A DNA stretch of 6,045 nucleotides. Source: S143-63 sp964425855 (GTDB lineage Archaea; Thermoproteota; Thermoprotei_A; Sulfolobales; Acidilobaceae). The position numbers and the translations under genes were made by a program. Shown here piece after piece: positions 1 through 5,697 of the stretch (position 1 is the first letter of the stretch; the number at the start of each line of letters is the position of its first letter). The notes under the pieces are model-generated. The model was given only the letters and a program-made list of their open reading frames with translations. It made no database searches and was not told where the DNA came from. The stretch is taken from the NCBI GenBank assembly GCA_964425855.1, contig CAYROE010000083.1, positions 1-6,045 on the forward strand. Reading direction: 5' to 3'.

Positions 1-247
1 TTATCCTAGTCAGCATATTGCTGGGTAGCCCGAACGTCTTGAAGAGCCTTATAAGCCTATCGAGACTCTCTAACTGACTCCTTCTTATCCTATAGTCAAG
101 TATTGAGTCGGCCATCTCGCCTAGCAGCTGGCTTGCGAGATCAAGTAAAGCCGCCCTGTTAGGATCACTCGTATCACTAGCCATCTTCCTCAGTTTATCA
201 GCGTATTCGCCCAGGATTATCCATAGCTTAACATTTGTAGCCTCCAT
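1..247 (-). CDS. Hypothetical helical protein, N-terminal part (runs off left edge)
   Basis: I do not recognise this protein. Reading from an ATG at 247 toward position 1 gives 82 uninterrupted codons, starting MEATNVKLWIILGEYADKLR, and the frame is still open at the window edge. The visible part is rich in Leu, Ala, Arg, Asp and Glu with almost no Gly or Pro until a short FGLPSN stretch near residues 73-78. This suggests two or three amphipathic helices. No signal peptide, Cys cluster or catalytic motif is visible. The start is inferred: a TATA-like element lies about 22 bp upstream and no spaced Shine-Dalgarno site exists, which fits a leaderless mRNA. The frame stays open upstream to a TAA at 392-394, but with no ATG, GTG or TTG. 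It lies downstream of the nicotinamidase gene on the same strand, 162 bp away, so it is probably a separate unit. Coding status is likely; function is unknown. Confidence 0.6.
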   Translation of the reverse strand, partial: MEATNVKLWIILGEYADKLRKMASDTSDPNRAALLDLASQLLGEMADSILDYRIRRSQLESLDRLIRLFKTFGLPSNMLTRI

Positions 248-261
248 CCCTCGGCACCATC

Positions 262-274
262 TATTATGATTATA
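262..274 (-). promoter_or_regulatory. Candidate TATA box for the left-edge gene
   Basis: On the minus strand the sequence CTCTATAATCATA lies here, with its centre about 22 bp upstream of the ATG at 247. An archaeal TATA box normally sits about 25 bp before the transcription start, so transcription would begin at or very near the ATG. That agrees with the missing Shine-Dalgarno site. The purine-rich GCGGAGCA just upstream could be a BRE. This call rests on position and composition only. Confidence 0.4.
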
Positions 275-409
275 GAGTGCTCCGCCTAAGACATGTGTGA
301 GGCCTGGTATTACCCATGTAATTTCAATATCTAATGCTCCAGGATCAGATTGCTGAGAGCAGTTACCAGCATTAATATGAATTTTGGTAAATTATGAACG
401 AACCATTGA

Positions 410-1009
410 CTACTCGAAGATGATACCGTCTACTGACTTAACAATCGTTCCCTTGTAAAGGAAGTCTATTTGTCTAAGAGAAGCATGATAGTCGAACTCG
501 TTGAGGGCACTTATACCATCCATGGGAACAACTACCTTATACCATCTAAGAGCGGCGCTCGCAGCCGTGTGGAGTACGCATATGTTGGCTACTGTCCCCA
601 CGATCACGACGTGTTTGACCTTGTATACTCTTAGCAAGTCATCAAGCGGTGTTCCATAGAATCCGTCGTATCTCGTTTTCTCCACAACGATGTCTCCTTC
701 TTGGGGCTTCAACTCGTCTATTATCTCCCAGCCCCAGGTTCCTTTCTTTACATGTTCTCCCCATATACTGTATTCAGGGTCATTGTCGTAGTGAGTGTCC
801 TTAGTATAGAATATTCTCACTCGTTTCTCCCGAGCCTTATTTAGGAGTCTACTGATCGGCTCAACAGTCTCTTCCGCGGTGGGAACATATAATTTGCCCT
901 GGGGCTTCACGAAATCGTTCTGCATATCTACCACTATGACAGCCGTCTTCTCCGCTGGGAGCCTTATAGAATCCACAACCTTGTAATCAGGAACCTGTAC
1001 ATACTTCAC
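410..1009 (-). CDS. pncA: Nicotinamidase-like isochorismatase-family cysteine hydrolase
   Basis: This 199-residue cytoplasmic enzyme has the size and layout of the isochorismatase/nicotinamidase superfamily. The catalytic triad is visible: Asp28 in VVDMQNDF, Lys111 in VEKTRYDGF and Cys144 in VGTVANICV, with the family's cis-peptide position just before the Cys. Asp71 and His73 in YTKDTHYD and His86 in WGEHVKKGTWGWE match the D-x-H...H metal site of nicotinamidases, which favours nicotinamide hydrolysis to nicotinate plus ammonia over isochorismate cleavage. The C-terminal SALNEFDYHASLRQIDFLY segment is typical of archaeal members. The start codon is GTG, chosen because GGGTGG sits 6 nt upstream; translation gives MKYVQVPDYK. 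The gene is divergent from nnr, another NAD-related gene, which supports an NAD salvage role. Related amidohydrolases such as carbamoylsarcosine amidase-like enzymes remain possible, as substrate cannot be read from sequence. Confidence 0.85.
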   Translation of the reverse strand: MKYVQVPDYKVVDSIRLPAEKTAVIVVDMQNDFVKPQGKLYVPTAEETVEPISRLLNKAREKRVRIFYTKDTHYDNDPEYSIWGEHVKKGTWGWEIIDELKPQEGDIVVEKTRYDGFYGTPLDDLLRVYKVKHVVIVGTVANICVLHTAASAALRWYKVVVPMDGISALNEFDYHASLRQIDFLYKGTIVKSVDGIIFE

Positions 1010-1015
1010 GTGTAG

Positions 1016-1021
1016 CCACCC
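1016..1021 (-). promoter_or_regulatory. Shine-Dalgarno site deciding the GTG start of the nicotinamidase
   Basis: GGGTGG on the minus strand contains GGTG, complementary to the archaeal 16S 3' end. From the GGTG core to the GTG at 1009 is 7 nt, the same spacing as for the other SD-led genes before position 4600. It supports the GTG start, since no in-frame ATG lies nearby. Confidence 0.55.
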
Positions 1022-1046
1022 ATTATAATTATTGCAATAGAGACGT

Positions 1047-1055
1047 CATTAAGTT
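1047..1055 (-). promoter_or_regulatory. Possible TATA box for the nicotinamidase gene
   Basis: On the minus strand AACTTAATG lies here. It would place transcription start near 1025 and give a short leader of about 15 nt that still contains the Shine-Dalgarno site. A second AT-rich stretch at 1023-1031 is too close to the start codon to be the TATA box of an SD-led message. Weak call, based on spacing. Confidence 0.3.
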
Positions 1056-1060
1056 CTTAG

Positions 1061-1082
1061 ACTAATATCATACTAATATCAT
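1061..1082. repeat. Perfect tandem 11-bp direct repeat in the divergent promoter region
   Basis: The unit ACTAATATCAT occurs twice with no gap and no mismatch (1061-1071 and 1072-1082). The 11-bp period is about one turn of B-DNA, so both copies would present the same face to a protein. The repeat lies between the candidate TATA boxes of the nicotinamidase gene (near 1050) and nnr (near 1109). This placement suits a regulator binding site, but no regulator is identified and chance duplication of an AT-rich unit is possible. Confidence 0.6.
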
Positions 1083-1101
1083 CAGTCGGAGGAGCGAGTC
1101 C

Positions 1102-1115
1102 ACTTAACGTATAAT
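1102..1115 (+). promoter_or_regulatory. Candidate TATA box for nnr
   Basis: ACTTAACGTATAAT contains two overlapping TATA-like cores, TTAA and GTATAAT. Transcription would begin around 1130-1140, giving a short leader that carries the GGTGA site at 1142-1146. The position is a good fit for an archaeal promoter. Which core is used cannot be decided by eye. Confidence 0.42.
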
Positions 1116-1140
1116 CCAGGAAGAACCCAATATATGACAA

Positions 1141-1146
1141 GGGTGA
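1141..1146 (+). promoter_or_regulatory. Shine-Dalgarno site of nnr
   Basis: GGGTGA, with the GGTGA core matching the archaeal anti-SD sequence, lies 7 nt before the ATG at 1154. It fixes that ATG as the start; the next in-frame ATG is at codon 41, inside a conserved motif. Confidence 0.7.
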
Positions 1147-1153
1147 GAATATA

Positions 1154-2710
1154 ATGGAGACCACGCCATGCCCTGGGCTCAGGCCAGCAGATCCTAGAAA
1201 AGCAGTTACAACAGAACATATAAGAGCATCCGAAATAAACGGCGTAGCCCTAGGCTTACCACTAACCCTCCTCATGGAAAACGCTGGGAGAAGCATCGCA
1301 GACTTCCTGGAGTGCCGGCTCGGCCACTTGAAAGGGAGGACAATTCACATATTCGCGGGCAAGGGAGGAAACGGTGGCGATGGACTAGTAGCCGCACGTC
1401 ACCTATCTTTAAGAGGAGCAAATGTTATTATTCATCTGTCGCACGAGCCAGAGCAAGTAACACATGCTGATACAAGATTAAATCTAAAAGTCCTTATGTC
1501 AATGGAGAGGGTCAAAATAATACGTCCACACAATAAGGGCTGGCTAGAGGTATCCGAGGCTGACGCAGTAATAGACGCGTTACTTGGGATAGGCGTCAAA
1601 GGAGAACTAAGGCCACCGATATCCCTTATGACTGATGCATATAATGAGGCACCAGGATTAAGAGTATCAATAGACACGCCGACAGGACTAGACCCTGACA
1701 CGGGATATGCGGCCTCAAATAGTGCTAGGAGTGATGCGACGATCACTATGGGACATGAGAAGCATGGATTCTTCACAGAGAACGCATTGCTCTATGCTGG
1801 TGAGGTTTACGTCGCAGAGATAGGATTAATGGAGGAGGCCGAATACTATGCTGGGCCAGGGGACGTACTCGTTAGAATCCCTAAGAGGCCGAGGAACGCT
1901 CATAAGGGGATGGGAGGGAGAGTACTGATAGTGGGAGGGAGTAGATACTTCGTAGGCGCACCAGCCCTCTCAGCTTACTCAGCAGCTAGAACGGGAGCAG
2001 ACTTAGTATTTCTCTCGTCTCCAAGCAGAGTAGCTTACACGGTTGCCTCGGAATGTAGTACGGTTATACCTAGACCGTTCAAGGCCGAGAATCTAGGATA
2101 CCAAGACGTTGAGGAGATCCTAGGTTATATAGGGAAAGCTCATGCAGCGGTGATAGGGCCCGGTCTAGGCCTTGACGAGGATACCATAATATCAGTGGAG
2201 TCTCTTCTCGAGAGGATGCATGGAAAACCAGTAGTAATTGATGCCGATGCAGTCAAAGTAGTCGCAAAAAGAGGACTAAAACTATGGAGAGAAGCTGTAC
2301 TAACTCCTCACCGGGGAGAGGCAGAGCTCCTCCTAGGAGAAAAGGTATCCGATACCAGAGACGCCGCCCGGAGAATAGCTGAGAAGTATAATGCTACGGT
2401 CATAATAAAAGGTCCAGTAGACATAGCGTGCGACCCACAGGGATACTGTAGAGCGAACAAGGCGGGAGTCCCCGCATTAGCCGTGGGAGGCACAGGAGAC
2501 TTGCTAGCAGGCTCGATAGCCGCGGTGCTCGCCAGAAGAACGGCTTTAGGAAGGGATCCAGCACCTGTAGACTCTGCAATAACAGCTGCTTATCTAACTG
2601 GAAGAGCCGGCGAAATTGTATATGGTATGAAGAAGGAGTCGATGACAGCATACGATGTACTCGATACAATTCACGAAGTCTTCCTTGAGGTGGAAAAATA
2701 CTCTTCGTAG
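1154..2710 (+). CDS. nnr: Bifunctional NAD(P)H-hydrate epimerase / ADP-dependent dehydratase
   Basis: This 518-residue protein repairs NADHX and NADPHX, the hydrated, inactive forms of the reduced cofactors. The N-terminal YjeF_N epimerase domain (about 18-240) interconverts R and S hydrates. It shows GKGGNGGDG at 69-77, DALLGIG from Asp141, and DTPTGLD with the likely catalytic Asp174. The C-terminal ribokinase-like dehydratase domain (about 245-515) uses ADP to dehydrate the S form. It shows HKGMGG at 250-255, GAPAL at 268-272, GPGLG at 335-339, DADAV at 363-367, LTPHRGE at 383-389 and GGTGD at 445-449, whose Asp449 is the expected catalytic base. The length is normal for the fused form common in bacteria and archaea. 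About 17 residues precede the usual V-T-T-E-x-I-R-A start; no later start codon could replace the ATG. It is divergent from the nicotinamidase gene. Assignment is very secure. Confidence 0.97.
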   Translation: METTPCPGLRPADPRKAVTTEHIRASEINGVALGLPLTLLMENAGRSIADFLECRLGHLKGRTIHIFAGKGGNGGDGLVAARHLSLRGANVIIHLSHEPEQVTHADTRLNLKVLMSMERVKIIRPHNKGWLEVSEADAVIDALLGIGVKGELRPPISLMTDAYNEAPGLRVSIDTPTGLDPDTGYAASNSARSDATITMGHEKHGFFTENALLYAGEVYVAEIGLMEEAEYYAGPGDVLVRIPKRPRNAHKGMGGRVLIVGGSRYFVGAPALSAYSAARTGADLVFLSSPSRVAYTVASECSTVIPRPFKAENLGYQDVEEILGYIGKAHAAVIGPGLGLDEDTIISVESLLERMHGKPVVIDADAVKVVAKRGLKLWREAVLTPHRGEAELLLGEKVSDTRDAARRIAEKYNATVIIKGPVDIACDPQGYCRANKAGVPALAVGGTGDLLAGSIAAVLARRTALGRDPAPVDSAITAAYLTGRAGEIVYGMKKESMTAYDVLDTIHEVFLEVEKYSS

Positions 2711-2717
2711 GATAAAT

Positions 2718-2729
2718 AAACCATGGTTT
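2718..2729. repeat. Perfect 12-bp palindrome after nnr
   Basis: AAACCATGGTTT is a perfect palindrome starting 7 bp after the nnr stop codon. With no loop it is a poor RNA hairpin, and no T-run follows, so it is not an obvious terminator. It could be a dimeric protein site or chance. The rest of the gap to 2873 holds a repeated GATAAATA (2711-2718 and 2748-2755) and AT-rich promoter-like sequence, nothing else recognisable. Confidence 0.35.
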
Positions 2730-2797
2730 CAACAGCTAACATCGAGTGATAAATAGGAACAGTGCTCTGAGAAAGTAAGCATGGGACCTGTAAACAG

Positions 2798-2804
2798 TAT
2801 ATAA
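2798..2804 (+). promoter_or_regulatory. Possible TATA box for the flippase-like gene
   Basis: TATATAA lies about 70 bp before the GTG start. Transcription would begin near 2826 and leave a leader of roughly 48 nt. A second AT-rich core (GAATATA, 2812-2818) is an alternative. Low confidence. Confidence 0.28.
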
Positions 2805-2862
2805 CTAGATAGAATATAGGGTGCCGAGATCCAAGGAATGACAAGCTAATGATACGGCTCTA

Positions 2863-2866
2863 GGTG
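2863..2866 (+). promoter_or_regulatory. Shine-Dalgarno site deciding the GTG start of the flippase-like gene
   Basis: GGTG with 7 nt to the GTG at 2874, the same arrangement as its neighbours. It supports a GTG start; the following residues SSYEQSRIILLRTFFF lead straight into the first membrane helix. Confidence 0.55.
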
Positions 2867-2873
2867 TAACACT

Positions 2874-4364
2874 GTGTCGTCGTACGAGCAAAGCCGCATA
2901 ATACTCCTAAGAACGTTCTTTTTCCTCCTCGGAGCAATACTAACGATTGTATCCGGTATAATTATAGTGAGGAAACTCGCTGTCGACGAGTATGCAGTCT
3001 ACCAGATCGTTAATAAAAGACTTGCACTCATAGCTATGGGAGTAATACAGATTGTTGATTTGTGGATATTCAGGGATGTAGCGAGACGGTTTAAGGGATC
3101 CCTCCTTGCTTCACTAAAGGTAGGACTCCTCGTGGGGACCGTACTATCCGTCGTCTCCGGGATCTACATCTATGACGTCAGCAGAGATATTATAGTAAGT
3201 CTCATGTCAGCAACTGTAATCCTAACATATATAATGTGGCTTATCTCCCTCAATATTCTCGACGCAGCCCGACCTGTGATGGTATCTGTCCAGAGGCTAC
3301 TAACAAGACTAACTTACGTAAGCCTAGTAATATTGCTCGTATACTTATTAGCTAAGGGACTAATGGGATCCTTAACCGCTCTAATAACTGGCTATGCAGT
3401 AGGTGTTGTTCTCACATATTTTTGGACTAAGAAAAGGATAGAATTCAGGTTAGAAGAGGTAGCTTCTGTTAGTATAAGAGAATTACTGGGCTTAGAACGT
3501 ATAAAGGCAGGAATTTACAGAGGCCTAATGATGGTTTTTCTGAGCTTAGATGCTGTACTTGTACTGAAGCTGTTAGGTAGTTTAGTGGTCTCGGCATTCT
3601 TCGTGTTGAGACTAATCACGAGTATATTATCCGAGTCTGTTAACATCTCACTGAAATACCTCCAATATGCCGGGCTAAAGGGGGATAGGGCTAAGAACCT
3701 ATTATTCTTGCTGAGAATGGAGCTAGCAATTGTCGCAGGGCCCTTAGTCTTCATCGCCTACTACAATGAGCATACGATATACGTGTTGAACCCTAGCTAC
3801 AAATGGATAGCACCATTAATAGTGTTTGTCAGTATAGAATCAGTTGTTCGCTTGTTGACTAATGGGGTTATGAATATCTTGTTAGGGGAGATAAGATCAA
3901 GAGACGTAGAGGAAGCACATTATATCGAAAAATACTTTAGGATACGATTCTGGCTAACAATTATATACATAATGTACGTTGCAGTCCTTGCATACGCCTC
4001 TATGCAGGGATTATTGCTAAATACAGACTACTCATTCATCAAGCTATGGATACTAGGATCACTTGTAGCATGGATAGGACACCTAGTATCATATGTGACG
4101 GTGAAAGAGTTCAGAGAAAGATTACCCGCTAGACTATTATCAAGCAATGTAATAGGACCCCTACTCTTATACATTGTAATAGGTATAATCCTTGTCCAGT
4201 TTATAGGGCCAAGATCAGCCCCAAGCCCCTACTTCTGGGAGGAGATCAGCATACTGCTTAAGCCCGCAATCCTATACTACGTACTATATCTTGCAATCAT
4301 AGTTGTCCTGGATAGAGACATTGGGAAAACAATAAGCCTTATTATAAGAGAAAGGATGAAATAA
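2874..4364 (+). CDS. Polytopic membrane protein, probable polysaccharide flippase (MOP superfamily, Wzx/MviN-like)
   Basis: This 496-residue integral membrane protein has about 14 hydrophobic helices, roughly at 9-32, 50-66, 79-100, 105-127, 146-162, 165-184, 214-233, 235-253, 281-297, 310-330, 358-378, 388-408, 426-446 and 462-479. Size, helix count and the opening segment (helix, then R-K-L-A-x-x-E-Y-A-x-Y-Q) resemble Wzx-type flippases, which move lipid-linked oligosaccharides across the membrane for surface glycan or N-glycan assembly. The family has few invariant residues, so this rests on overall architecture. No glycosyltransferase or other glycan gene is visible next to it. The gene appears monocistronic, with 163 bp before and 160 bp after it. 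The GTG start follows a GGTG site by 7 nt. A different 12-14-helix transporter is the main alternative. Confidence 0.65.
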   Translation: MSSYEQSRIILLRTFFFLLGAILTIVSGIIIVRKLAVDEYAVYQIVNKRLALIAMGVIQIVDLWIFRDVARRFKGSLLASLKVGLLVGTVLSVVSGIYIYDVSRDIIVSLMSATVILTYIMWLISLNILDAARPVMVSVQRLLTRLTYVSLVILLVYLLAKGLMGSLTALITGYAVGVVLTYFWTKKRIEFRLEEVASVSIRELLGLERIKAGIYRGLMMVFLSLDAVLVLKLLGSLVVSAFFVLRLITSILSESVNISLKYLQYAGLKGDRAKNLLFLLRMELAIVAGPLVFIAYYNEHTIYVLNPSYKWIAPLIVFVSIESVVRLLTNGVMNILLGEIRSRDVEEAHYIEKYFRIRFWLTIIYIMYVAVLAYASMQGLLLNTDYSFIKLWILGSLVAWIGHLVSYVTVKEFRERLPARLLSSNVIGPLLLYIVIGIILVQFIGPRSAPSPYFWEEISILLKPAILYYVLYLAIIVVLDRDIGKTISLIIRERMK

Positions 4365-4392
4365 CTCTAATTCTGCAGGTTCAATATAACTT

Positions 4393-4405
4393 AGAATAAT
4401 ATATT
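4393..4405 (+). promoter_or_regulatory. Possible TATA box for the radical SAM operon
   Basis: AGAATAATATATT is the most TATA-like stretch in the 160-bp gap before the radical SAM gene. If used, transcription would begin near 4426 and the leader would be about 100 nt, long for a crenarchaeal mRNA. Weaker AT-rich stretches at 4451-4470 could instead give a short leader that still includes the stem-loop at 4493-4515. Confidence 0.3.
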
Positions 4406-4492
4406 TCGCGTTCTTATGCGTAAGTACGAAGACCTGCTTCATTGGTTCAGACAATAACTTACTAACTAATTCCTTCTACGAAGAGAACACTA

Positions 4493-4515
4493 ACCGGTCC
4501 AAGCTATGGATCGGT
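4493..4515 (+). promoter_or_regulatory. Stem-loop masking the ribosome binding site of the radical SAM gene
   Basis: The arm ACCGGTCCA (4493-4501) pairs with TGGATCGGT (4507-4515) over 9 bp, with one G-U wobble and a 5-nt loop AGCTA. The 3' arm includes GGT of the GGTGA Shine-Dalgarno site (4513-4517), so the folded RNA would hide it. Six of nine pairs are G-C, so the stem is strong. It may control translation by temperature, ligand or protein binding, or act at DNA level as an operator-like inverted repeat. The pairing is directly visible; the regulatory role is inference. Confidence 0.55.
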
Positions 4516-4517
4516 GA
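4513..4517 (+). promoter_or_regulatory. Shine-Dalgarno site deciding the GTG start of the radical SAM gene
   Basis: GGTGA lies 7 nt before the GTG at 4525. The only nearby ATG (4506) is out of frame and meets a stop after three codons, so GTG is the start. The site is partly inside the stem-loop described at 4493-4515. Confidence 0.65.
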
Positions 4518-4524
4518 ACAGCCC

Positions 4525-5697
4525 GTGTTTAAAGGAAGATGGCCATTCGAGTCAAAACCTCTACTAATATTCTGGGAAACCACCAAAGCGTGCCAGCTGG
4601 CATGCAAACACTGTAGAGCAAACGCGATAACAGAACCATTGCCGGGCGAGTTATCAACTGAAGAGGCGGTCAAGTTATTAGAAGAGATCGCGGAATTCGG
4701 AAAACCCAGCCCCATATTAGTATTCACGGGTGGAGACCCGTTAATGAGGAGAGATTTCTGGACATTAGTAGAATATGGCAGGAGCCTCGGACTCCGGATG
4801 GCCGCAGCACCGAGCGTTACGCCTCTCCTGACGAAGAGGACAATGCATAGGTTAAAGGAGAAGGGAATCTCAAGCATCAGTATAAGCATTGATAGTTATC
4901 GGAGAGAAGTACATGATATGATTAGAGGAATACCGGGTACACTGGATAGAAGTCTCAAGGCCCTGGAGTGGGCGAAGGAGGCCGGCCTCCGGGTCCAGGT
5001 TAACACAGTTGTGATGAGAGAGACAGTCATAGACCTCCCAGGAATGGTGAGATTACTTTTAGTGAAAGGAATCAAGGTATGGGAGGTATTCTATTATATT
5101 CCAATAGGTAGAGGAGGCAGAGAAAGCGACCTCACACCGGGTGAGTGGGAGGATGTGAGCCATTTCCTCTACGAGGCTAGCCGTTACGGTATAATGATAA
5201 GGACTGTTGAAGGACCTATCTTCCGGCGCGTTGCATTGACAAGGAAATACTATGAAAACAAGGGATTATTGGATAAACTAGATGAGGATCTAGGAGAATT
5301 ATACCATAAGCTAATAGGCGAGCTAAGGAGCCTTCTAGGAGAACCAGTAGGCGAAGCTAAGGCTCATACCGTTGGAACTATGGATGCTAGAGGAATCGTC
5401 TTTGTATCTTATGACGGGAACATCTATCCTAGCGGGTTCCTACCATTATCGGCTGGAAACGTAAAAGAACAGAGTATAGTAGAGATATATCGCCGGAGCC
5501 GGTTGTTTAGCACGCTAAGAGAAAAGCTCACTGGAAAATGTGGAAGGTGCGAGTTCCGCAGTATTTGTGGTGGTAGCCGGGCGAGGGCTTACGCTGTAAC
5601 CGGGGATCCCTACGCAGAGGATCCCGCATGTATGTACGAGCCAGGATCTCTTCCCAGCGAGGTGATAGAGGACATTGCAGTACCTGGACGAGCTTGA
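4525..5697 (+). CDS. Radical SAM/SPASM protein, AhbD/TIGR04053-like
   Basis: This 390-residue iron-sulfur enzyme begins with F-W-E-T-T-K-A-C and holds the radical SAM cluster motif C23-x3-C27-x2-C30. FTGGDP (67-72) is the SAM-binding GGE-type motif, and SISISID at 117-123 belongs to the TIM-barrel core. A C-terminal SPASM-like region carries C339, C342, C348 and C369 in GKCGRCEF, SICGGSRARAY and EDPACMYEP, enough for one auxiliary [4Fe-4S] cluster. These motifs and YPSGFLPLSAGN (301-312) closely match the TIGR04053 subfamily and resemble AhbD, which decarboxylates coproheme to heme b. A key difference is Ser303 where I recall AhbD having Cys before the G-x-L-P-L motif. The next gene, an AhbA/B-like protein, overlaps it by 23 bp and points to tetrapyrrole chemistry. 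The exact reaction is unproven; radical SAM/SPASM enzyme is secure. Confidence 0.9.
   Translation: MFKGRWPFESKPLLIFWETTKACQLACKHCRANAITEPLPGELSTEEAVKLLEEIAEFGKPSPILVFTGGDPLMRRDFWTLVEYGRSLGLRMAAAPSVTPLLTKRTMHRLKEKGISSISISIDSYRREVHDMIRGIPGTLDRSLKALEWAKEAGLRVQVNTVVMRETVIDLPGMVRLLLVKGIKVWEVFYYIPIGRGGRESDLTPGEWEDVSHFLYEASRYGIMIRTVEGPIFRRVALTRKYYENKGLLDKLDEDLGELYHKLIGELRSLLGEPVGEAKAHTVGTMDARGIVFVSYDGNIYPSGFLPLSAGNVKEQSIVEIYRRSRLFSTLREKLTGKCGRCEFRSICGGSRARAYAVTGDPYAEDPACMYEPGSLPSEVIEDIAVPGRA
5659..5666 (+). promoter_or_regulatory. Strong internal Shine-Dalgarno site for the overlapping downstream gene
   Basis: GAGGTGAT within the 3' end of the radical SAM gene matches eight bases of the archaeal SD consensus GGAGGTGATC, the best site in the window. 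It lies 8 nt before an in-frame TTG at 5675 and decides that start over the ATG at 5711. Confidence 0.7.

Noticed and set aside
1057..1296. Minus-strand open frame of 79 codons across the divergent promoter and the nnr 5' end
   Set aside because: It is antisense to conserved nnr coding sequence and covers the promoter region; no recognisable protein features.
2400..2732. Minus-strand open frame of 110 codons at the 3' end of nnr
   Set aside because: Antisense to the conserved GGTGD region of nnr; composition is that of a frame shadow.
2744..2790. Possible C/D box guide RNA: GTGATAA resembles box C and CTGA at 2767-2770 resembles box D'
   Set aside because: Box C deviates from RTGATGA, no C' box follows at the right distance, and no second CTGA closes the unit.
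2864..2872. Small palindrome GTGT-A-ACAC over the SD of the flippase-like gene as a second RBS-masking hairpin
   Set aside because: A 1-nt loop cannot form such a 4-bp stem in RNA; likely chance.
4375..4437. Inverted repeat GCAGGT / ACCTGC around the AT-rich gap upstream of the radical SAM gene
   Set aside because: Only 6 bp with a loop of about 50 nt; expected by chance and not a credible terminator.
4476..4889. Minus-strand open frame of 137 codons opposite the radical SAM gene
   Set aside because: It lies antisense to the CxxxCxxC and GGDP coding region, which is clearly the real gene.
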